Shown piece by piece: positions 1-9,800 of a stretch of DNA of 64,000 nt. Under the pieces are notes generated by a model. It was not told the origin of the DNA and ran no database searches. It saw only the letters and a program-made list of their open reading frames with translations. The stretch comes from Corythucha ciliata. Lineage: Eukaryota > Arthropoda > Insecta > Hemiptera > Tingidae. Each line of letters begins with the position of its first letter. The first letter of the stretch is position 1. Where the stretch lies: NCBI GenBank assembly GCA_038030265.1, contig CM075938.1, positions 51,143,189 through 51,207,188 of the forward strand, written 5' to 3'. The translations under genes and the position numbers were made by a program.

Positions 1-793
1 CAAACTTTGTACTCTGAAACTTTTGTCCAGAATTTGTCAAATTTCGAGTTACGGCAACCCTAGGTCGAACCCAGGCCACAGAAGAGCCAAGATGCCTGGT
101 GCAGCCCCACAGAAGAGATTTTTGGCCCAGGAGTAAGTCCAGTTGGTTGGTTGGAACCGATCTGGATACTGGCCACCAATGAAACGTTGCTCCGGTGGAG
201 GAAAGCGTCAATACACTGCGGAGGGTCTGGTATTGACAGAGATCAGGGCGCCTGGGTGGGGGGGGGGGCATTAAATACAGCCCGGTTGCAGGTAGATAGA
301 AAACGCGAGTCTAGGGTAAGACAAATCAGGTCAAATTTGCCCGATAGACCCTAATTTCTGGGCAACACATCAATCTGCACAAATTTATCGTAGCAATTAC
401 CTGAGTGTTCCATACCAATGAAGCGATATCAACCCATTTTCGTCCTTCGGTTCGTAGCAGTTCAGCGTACAGCACGTGAGACCCATTTCAGCCACAAAAT
501 TAACATTTTTCAATGAAAAATCGTTAAAATAATTCAAGAAAGACACAAAAAACTGTAAATTGAACGCTAAAAGACATCTAAAATCAGTCAAACCCCCCGG
601 GCCGGCTTCAGGCAAAACACACAACACGGTGATAACAAGAAAGGAGAAGGCTGAGCAGAGTGATATCAGCAATCAGTTTCAAGTGAAACGAACAACAACG
701 TTTGGACTGGGGAGCAAAAAAGTTAATTTTGTGGCAATTTTAACGAAATTTGACTGTAATTTGGAGGAAAATTCACTGGAAAGTTCTGACGTC
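1..793. other. 5' flank of the sphingomyelinase gene
   Basis: No gene is supported here. The frame that runs into exon 1 of the sphingomyelinase gene is open from about position 560 but has no ATG before 794, so this stretch probably holds the promoter and 5' UTR. A run of G lies near 260. No TATA box or transposon was recognised. Confidence 0.4.
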
Positions 794-855
794 ATGACGA
801 TCAACGTAAAAGACGAGAAAGAGTTCTCATTCACAGTTTTGACGCTCAACGTTTG
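794..855 (+). CDS. SMPD2: Exon 1 of the neutral sphingomyelinase
   Basis: A 62-base coding exon that is easy to miss. It encodes 20 residues plus two bases, ending in LTLNV and the start of a Trp codon, followed by the donor GTAAAA. The next exon starts at 10769 after a polypyrimidine tract and supplies the last base of Trp, then Gly-Met-Pro-Trp. This restores the NxxWG opening of the family. The link across 9.9 kb is inferred from phase and motif, not from a transcript. Confidence 0.85.
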
Positions 856-3800
856 GTAAAATACGTTTTTTTTAAAAAGTTCTTTGTTATTAGCTGAATC
901 GACAGGTGGTGTCACAGATTTATTGGGGGGATGACGATGTCCGTGGTACAGATTGCCATGTTTTCCGCTTTTTAGCCCCAGAATGGGCCAGTTGCGATGG
1001 GATTGTCAGCAACAGGTGGCGACAATCTAGGGCTGATGGCCAGTTATTTTAGATTCTTTAGCGGAAACGCCAGTTTTGGCCAGATCGACCCCAATCCCCC
1101 TCTTCCTTCGCCACAGATGTTCGTCTAAAAAATGTCTTTCCTGTGCGAGGTTGCCGTTTTTGGCAGAGTAGCTATAACAGGCTGGGTGAGGTTGGACAGT
1201 AGCCTGAACTTGCACGACCTGCTTGGGCGGGCCATCCACTGCTGGTTCCCACGTGTCGTCGCCAAGGCCAGCCACACTTCGGCGGTAGGTTAAGGTGGCT
1301 AGTCAGTTTTGAGGTTAAATCATGTAATTTTGGACCGAACTTTTGGCAAAAGTGTCGTATTATGACCATAGCTAATGGGCGTGAATAGTCAACGTGTGAT
1401 ATTTTTCGTGTATTCAGTTGCATTCTACGGAAAAGTAGTTTTTAGTTAGAGCATGGGCTCTGTTTTAGCCATAACCAGGGTGCGAATCGTTAATTTAACC
1501 ATTTTGTGGACGCAAATTCCCAACAATGTGCTAATTGTCAGGTAACTTATACAAGGAGTGAATATTAACCATGGCGATATTTTCAGGGCAAGAATCCACA
1601 CCATTTCAGGTCCGAATGGTCAGTTTTGCCGTTTTCGGTGCAGGCCACTTTCTACGCACCAATGCTTAGTTTGGGCCGTTTTCAAGGCATGAAACTCCAG
1701 TTCAAGTTCAAGCATTTTTAGAGCGCGAATTCATGCCGCATGGCCCCTTGGACCCAACACTGAGGGCGAGCCGAGCCCTGGCCCGTGGGAGCCTGGTAAG
1801 GAGCGCAACTAGCGAAACGAGGTGGAAAAAATTGGAACTTCCGACAAATTTTTAGTTGAGGTCCTCATTACAATATGAAATTGGGTGAAAATGTCCAAAT
1901 AAAAAGGTTTATTTGGACATTTTCGCCCAATTTCAAAAGTTGGAATTGTCATAGCGGCTTCTGCAGGCAATTTCGCAGCTAAAATAGAGAAAATACGCTA
2001 ATCCCCATTGTCTAGAAGCCCTTTATTGACGGCTAAAACTGAGAATGCGAAGTAATGCACTGTTCTTGGGACAAGTATTACGTGGCTAAAATGATGGAAA
2101 GTGCTAATACATTCATGGCCAAAATTGTTAAAAAGCGCTAATTCGAGATTTTCTAGATGCAACTTCCAGAACATTAAAAATTCGCGGCCTCGTGAGGTGA
2201 GCTCAAAGTGAGGAAAACCGCTAATTCATTTTTTAAAAAAGCGAAAATTTGAAAAAATCACTAATCCGCGGCTAAAAGCACTAACTCACGGATAAAATTG
2301 GGAAAAATTGTTCATATTATAGCGGCTGAAATCAGGAAAACACTAATTATTCATGGCAATAAAATTCGCTAATTCGCGGATATAAAATGGAGAAAAATCG
2401 CCAATTCCCGGTGAAAAATCGGTAATTAGCTTCTTTCAATATTAGCCACGAAAAAAGTCTTAATTTTAGTCGCGAATTATCGCTTTTACTCTATTTCATG
2501 TTGGTCCGCGCATTGGCTTATTTCATCATTTTAATCAGCGAATAAGTGCATTTTGTCAATTTCAGCCGTGAATTGTGCTTTTTGGTTCACATTTTTGCAG
2601 CGAAATATAGCGAGTTTTCTCAGTTTCAACGGCTAAATAGCGAGTTTTTACAAAATAATCCGTGAATTAGCGTTGTTTTTTTTTTCAATTTTAGCACCGT
2701 ATTGCAGGGTTTGTTTAATTTTGGCGAATTTGCGGATTTTCTCAACTTTATTCGCGAATTAGCGTTTTTGTTTTTTTTACACATTTTAGTAGCGAATGAT
2801 CGTTTTATCCTAATTTTAACCGGGAATTAACGGGTATTGTCCGTTTCAGCCAACCATCAGCACGGTTTACCTAAATAAATCTGCTAATTAGCATAGTTTT
2901 TCTTTTAATTTTAGCCGCGAATCATTTCCCAGTTTTAACCGCGAATTATTTCCTAGTTTTAGCCGTGAAGTACCGCCTTTACTCAATTTTAGCCCTAACG
3001 AATTGTTTTTCTTGTTTTGTTTTGTTTTTCGTTTTTTTTTAATTAACGAATTTTCTTCATGTTAGCCGTGAATTAGCGGATTTTCGAAATTGTATCCGCG
3101 AAATTACCGTTTTTTCTCAATCTCAACCGGAAATTAGCGCATTATTCTCTATTATGGCGAGCAAAGTAGGGCTTTTTCTCAATTTATTTTCCCGAGAAAC
3201 TGCAAATTAGCTTTTTTGGGCCATTTATCGCTGCTTTTTCTCCATTTAGTAGCTGTGAATTAGTGCTTTTTTTCAATTATGGCTGCGAATTAACGTTTAT
3301 CTTTATTTTTAGCCGCGAATTGGTGATTTTTTTTTTTCGCTATTTTCTGCGGCGATTCGCTATATCAGCGCTTTTTTTCGATAATTTTTGCCACGGTGCT
3401 TACCCCAAGATTAGAACATTTGCGCGTCTAAAGGCCAAAAGAAACTTTTGGTCAGCATATGTTCTCCATTTTAGCACCGAAATGGCCTTCAGATACCTCG
3501 CCGTGCAGGTTTTTTAAGAATTGTTCTATTTTTCTAAATTTTAGCGGCAAATGAGAGCTTTAGACACAAAAATCCCAAATTTTTTCATCTTCCAGCCCCG
3601 GCAGAAATCACTGTTTGAGGCTCTGCTGTCTCTAAATAAACAAAAACTATATTTCTGGCGTAGCTTTATAACACTAATTTTATTGTTACATAATACTTAT
3701 AATTACAGTCATTTATGAATCATTAATAATGCTCAATTTTAGCTGTGAATCAGCGCTTTTTCTACACCTTATCCGCAAATTGGCCCTGTTTCTCAATTGA

Positions 3801-6800
3801 AGCTGTAAATTACCTTTTTCTATTTATTTTTTTCCAATCGCTAGCGCAAAGCTCTAAGATCGCGTGATTCTCAGTGACGTAGGACTCTGGGGTTAGTCAA
3901 TATATTGAGAAAACGATAATCCATGGTTTCTTAAGGTGTAGCATCGTGGCGGAAATTGAGAGAAAGCGCGTAACAACGCGACTAAAATTGAGAAAAAGTG
4001 CTAATGCAAGGCCCGAAATAGAGAAAAAGTGCTAATGCAAGGCCCGAAATAGAGAAAAAGTGCTAATGCAAGGCCCGAAATTGAGAAAAAGTGCTAATTA
4101 ACAAATACGTTCGAGAAAACCCGTCAATTTTCGGCTAACATTGATAAAAAGTGATAATTCGCGGCAGAAAAACGCTCATTCGCAACTAAAATGGGGAAAA
4201 GCGCTCATTCGCAGATCATTTTGGCAAAATCCGTTAAGTCGCGGCTAAAATTGAGTGAGATCGGTGATTCCCGGCTGAAATTGAGATTAATTCAATTTTC
4301 TTAGCGATTCTTTCCTCATTTATCGCATGCGAAGTAACGCCGTTTCTCAATTTCAGTCACGAAATTGCCTTGAGATACCACGAGGTGTCTTTTTTTTTTT
4401 TCAATATTGCCTGAGCCTGCTGAGCGATTCGTCGCTAATTTTTCTCAATCAGCCGCGATTTTAGCCGTTCCCAACTTTTGGCGCCCGTCGCTGGGCTCTC
4501 TATGGGGCCACGAATGGGAGTCGACGGCATTTTGGGATCAAAATTTCAATTTTCTTGACTATATGCGACTATTACTGGGAAGAACGCCATTTTTTCGTCA
4601 AAACAATCCATTCCCCCCCCCTCCCATACACACCAAAATACCTTTTCCCCTTTCCTAGGGGGCGGGAAATTGGCAAAAATCACAGGCCCAGTGGACATTT
4701 GGGGGGGGAGGGGGTTAATATTCTGGGTCGACAAAATGTGTGTCTATTTAAGCAAAAGCGTAATTTACGTATAATACAGCGTGAATAATACAATATCTTG
4801 GTTTTTATAGCATATCAAAAATGAAGCACGAAAAATCAGGTTCTTCGATAGGAATCGACTCGAGTTCCATTTCCTCCTCATCATTAGCTTCGTCGTTGGC
4901 TTCGACAAGGTTGTCGCTTTGGGGGAAATTATAAAAATTGACTAAACACGCAGCAAGTTGAAAAATATGAGTGTTGTTTTGTTTGTCTACCGTTGGTTTC
5001 GCTTTGAAAGAAAAAAATGATTCAAAGATCTTGAATTGTTTCAATCGTGCTACAATGACATCCGTGGGTATTCTCGTTCTGGTTTTTCCTTCCAGTTCGC
5101 CCGACTTTTTGTCTTTTAAACTCAACGACGTTATTATTTTAACCCCAGGGGGGAGTACGTGAGACACGTTAAACCGTCTGTTCGCTATAATGACGTCACC
5201 TTCGACGAAATGGTCCAAAAAACCGCCTTCGGTGAATAACTCTTCATCGGTCACAGTTCCCGGCAGTAGTTTACCCACGTACACCAAATGACCGGACGGT
5301 GTACAGGCTATTAAAGCTTTTAGACTCAATTTATATTTGTCGTTCGGTACTTGAGTCTGACGGTCGAGGCAGGACTGAAAGGGTGCGCATTTAATTTCAA
5401 TGCAGTCGACGATGCAACGATAGTCGGCGTATCGTTTAAAAGGGTCCGGCACTGACGCCTTGTTTTCTCTCTCTGTGTGCATTTTAATCATTGGAAAGAT
5501 AATTGAATGCAATTTTTCGACGACAGAATAAAATATTCTTCCCGCTGTATGCCTGCTCACTTGAAACCGAACGCCCAAATCAAAGAAATCAAAGTTTAAC
5601 TTTAATTTAACCAGCCCCATAAGTAAGTGATCTTCGATTGGCCTACGGGAACTGGTGTATTTAGCCTTTTGAAGCCATTCAGTCATTAATTCGAAGACAT
5701 AATAGCTGGAAAGTCCAGTGTAGTAATGAAAAAGGCTAAAATCCGTCAGCATCGAGTTGTAGGCCAAAGAATTCCCCGGTGTTTTGAACGATTTCGCTTT
5801 CTCCAACGCCAGCTCTGATTCGGCGCCTCTTAATTTGCCTTCAAGAAGTAGAATTTGTTTAGAAAATTCTGTTTCGATTATGTCGTTTTGCCGTTTGGCC
5901 TCTTCCAGCTCTTTTTCCAATTGAATTTCCCTGGGGTTGGGCGTCAAATCTTCGACCTTCGGTGCAATTCCGCGGAAGATGAAGGAAGGGCCGTCGGACC
6001 TTCCTGGTTGAGGATTGTTGAAAATGTTGTTCGTTAATTGCCCGTCTTGGGAAGTATCTTCCATTTTGATTGGGCCCGCAAATGTGGCACAAGCGACGGT
6101 GGCATCGTCGTCGGATGATTCGGATGAACTACTTTCCTTGAGTATTTTCCCTCTTAACCTGCCGGGGTGAACAAGACAAATGAATAGTTGAAAAGCATGA
6201 TGTTGCCTCTAAAATAATTTACCCTTCGCCTCTGTAGTTTATTTTTCTTCTATTCGAGTTCTTCTTGGAGGCGGCTGCAGCACGTTTTCGACGCGGTGGA
6301 ATCGGCGGTGTCGACAAATCCCTCCCCTCTGATGCTGTATCGGTATCACTTTGAGCCGGCGGATTCCTCACCTTTGACGCTGAGTTGGTTTGACCCACCG
6401 GTGGAGCCAGCGGATTTCTTCTCTTTGACGCTGAGTTGATTTCAACCGGCGACGGAGCCGAAGGATTCCTGCTGTTTGACGCTGAGTTGGTTTGACCCGG
6501 TGGGGGAGCCGGTGGATTCCTCCTGTTTGACGCTAAGTTGGTTTCAACCGGCGGCGGGATCCTCACCTTTGACGCTGAGTTGGTTTGACTCGGCGGCGGT
6601 GGAGCCGGTGGATCCCTTCTATTTGAGGCTGAATTGGTTTGGTACAGCGGCATTGGTGGTCGCGGTGGCTGTGCCACCCTAAGATTGAATACGGTGGGAC
6701 CATTTTTCACGTCACCGTCCACAAAATGGCAGCTGCACAGCCTCGCCTTGTCCTCGTACTTTGGTTGAAAGCCAACTGATTCTCTGAAAACAAAAACAAA

Positions 6801-9800
6801 ACACCCTCGTCATTAATTCCGCTAGGTGGACGTACTTGGGATAAAACCTGGAGCGTCCAAAAATAGTTAACGCCCAGAGACATTCCAATTTTTTAGTAGT
6901 TAATAAAATAAAATAACAATTTTGCGGGTCGGTTCGGGGATAAATAAGTGACAACCCAAATTTCGCGAAATTGCTTTTTGAATTGAACAACCCTAGGGAA
7001 TTTTGCTTGTGAACGGAACCAGGCCTGCAAAACGGTTCTTTAAAATGAACGATACCGCTGGAAATTTCGATTTTGGAAGAAAAAAAAAAATTGTGAAATA
7101 CCGTAAAGTTGGCTTTTTAGGGAGGCAACACTGCGAATTTCATCAGATGACATTTCCGAGGACGCCTGGCACGGAAAAGTAGGACGCGCTTCGGCGATAC
7201 AAAGTAGGACACAACATTAAGACGCCTAGAATTAGAAGCCAAATCTGTGACATTTTTGTTCATGTGAAAGTGACGAAATTGTTGGTTTGACAGGGCCAAA
7301 ATGACGACATTTTGGTTTCTGAACTAGCCGAATTATTTGTTCGAACTTACCAAACTTGTGGAACTGTTTTTAGGAAGAGCTAAAGTCATGATTTCAGGTT
7401 TTTGGCCAAGCAATAATCCCAAAAAGTGAGGTTTCAAGTGCCAAATCCAAGAAATCTTGTATTGCAAGAGCAAGTGTTCCCAAAATTGGGTCTTCAAAGA
7501 GCCAAGCCCAAAAAATTTGTTTTTTGAAAGAGCGAAATTCCTAAAAATAGACATTTTAATCCGAATCGGCGAGATTTTGTTTTGAAAGAGTGAAAAACCG
7601 CGAAACTAGCCTTGACCCTCTAGACGTTACAAGTGTGGACCGAAAAGTAGGCCCGGACGCTCTAAAATATAGGACGTTTCTGGGGAGAGTAGGACGTGTC
7701 TAGAGACCCTATTCTTAAAGTGCCAGATCCGCGAAATTTTGGGGTGACAACCACACTATCTATGGTCGAGGACAACCACGCTATGGTCAAGGACAATCAA
7801 AAAGGCAAACTATTAGCGATTTTTGTGTGTGTATGTGTCATTGAATTGAAACCGAGAAATTGGGCACTATATATATTTGACTAATTCGACGAAATATTTT
7901 GACTTTGCAAGTGCCTAACTGACAGATTTTCTAACTAACGGATCAGCAAATTGGCGTCTTGACCCCATTTTAGCTGCGAATGAGCGTTTCACCTCAATTT
8001 TAGCCGGTAACTAGCTTTGTTATCTCAATTTTAGCCACGAATCAGCGCGTTTTCTGACGTATATCCGTGAATTATCGCTTTTTCTCGATTTCAGCCGAGC
8101 ATTACCGCTTTAATTCAATTTTAGCCAGGCATTTGCGGAATTAGCGTTTCTCTCCGTTTTGGCTGGGAATAAGCGAATTAGCCTTTTACTCCATTTTAGC
8201 TTAAAATGAGCGCTTTTTCTCAATTTAAGCCGCGAATAATTTATTAATTTTAGCCGCTGAGTACCTACCGCTCTTACTCACTTTCAGCCCCGTCGAATTA
8301 GCGGATTTTTTCAAAACTGATCCGATTGCTTAATGTTTTTTGCCATTTTAACTGGGAATGAGCGATTTTTTTTTTTTTTTTAATGTCTGCCGTGAATTAA
8401 CGCATTTTCTCCATTTTAGTCGTGAGTTTGTACAGTTTCTCAAATATATGCGCGAATTGGAGTATTTTATATATTTCAGCCACGTTATTTTAGCGCTTTT
8501 TTCCAATTGTAGATTTATTTCACAATTTATGCCGCAAATTACCGCGAATTTGGTCAATTTTAGCCGCGAATTGGCGTTTTCTTTCACTTTAGCCATGCGA
8601 TTTATGGTCTCTCCTGAATTTTAGCCTAAAAATTGCCTCTTTTACTTAGTTATAGCCGTGATTGTGCTAGTTTTCTCAATTTTAGCCTAAAATTACCTCT
8701 TTTACTCAGCTATACCCGTGAATGTGCTGGTTTTCTCAAACCAACCAAATTTTAGCCGTAAATTAGCGATTTTTCTCAGTTTCAGGCGCGAGTTAGCGTT
8801 TTCCCCAATTGAAGTCGTGAATTAGCATTTTCTCTCACTTCTTAGCTATACGAATTAGGCCACTTCCTCAATTTTAGCCTGAAATTGCCTATTTTACTCA
8901 GTTTTAGCCGTGAATGTGGTGGTTTTGTCAAACGCTTCCGTAAATTAGAGTTTTTGTCAATTTTAGCCGCCGATTCGTGGTTTTTCACACATTGACCCAA
9001 GGATTAGCATTTTAATTCATTTTAGATTGTAGTGAACGCTTTTTTTTCAATTTTATCCGCGAATTATTTCTTGATTTTAGCCGCTTTTACTCAATTTTAC
9101 CCACTTTTTTTTACTCAATTACCGGACTTTTCCGAATTATTCTGTCGATTAGCGTTTCCCCATTTCAGCGGCGATTTTGTCTCAATTTTATAGCCACAAA
9201 TTTGGGCTTTTTCTAAAATTACTTTGCAAATGAGCTCACAGTAACAAGTTTTACCGGAAATTTAGTCATTTTCTTCTTCTTCTTAGCAGCGATTCAACGT
9301 TGTTTTTTTTGTTTTTCAATTTTAGCCGCGAATTTGCGCTTTTTCTTTCTTTTAGCCACGAATTAGCAATTTCTTTCTCTTTTGCCTACGCAAATTAGCG
9401 ATTTTTTCTCAATCCTCTCGATAAACCACTAATTGGCGCTTGCTCAGTATTAGCCGAGCGATTCATGACTTTTTTTTTTTCAATTTAATATCGGCGAATT
9501 ATAACGCTTTTTCTCTATTATGGCCGTGGAATACGCGTTTTCTCAGTGTTTAACGATTTTTTCGCTTTTTGCTTCGCTTTTAGCAATTTTCCGCCTTTAT
9601 AAAGACGAATATTAGCGTTTTTTCTAAACTTTTTGCGTCTTATAGTTGCTTAGCACTTTAAGGCGCCTCCTCTTTCAACTAAAACTCTTTTTGGGCGTAT
9701 TTCATCTATTCTAGCCGCGATATTGCCTTCAGTTACCTCGAATCGGTGTATTTTTCCTAATTTTAGCGGCTAATGAGCGATTATTCTCAATAAGCCCCAT

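Noticed and set aside
1440..1500. tRNA-like TTAGAGCATGGG...GGGTGCGAATC
   Set aside because: Acceptor and D stems do not pair; at most a decayed tRNA or SINE remnant.
1945..4480. CRISPR-like array, because of regular short repeats
   Set aside because: Units are adjacent, degenerate and without unique spacers, in an animal genome with introns all around.
6712..6990. Single open frame across the THAP intron on the minus strand
   Set aside because: Reading through replaces the CSCHF zinc ligands by unrelated residues; splicing at 6836 to 6783 restores them.
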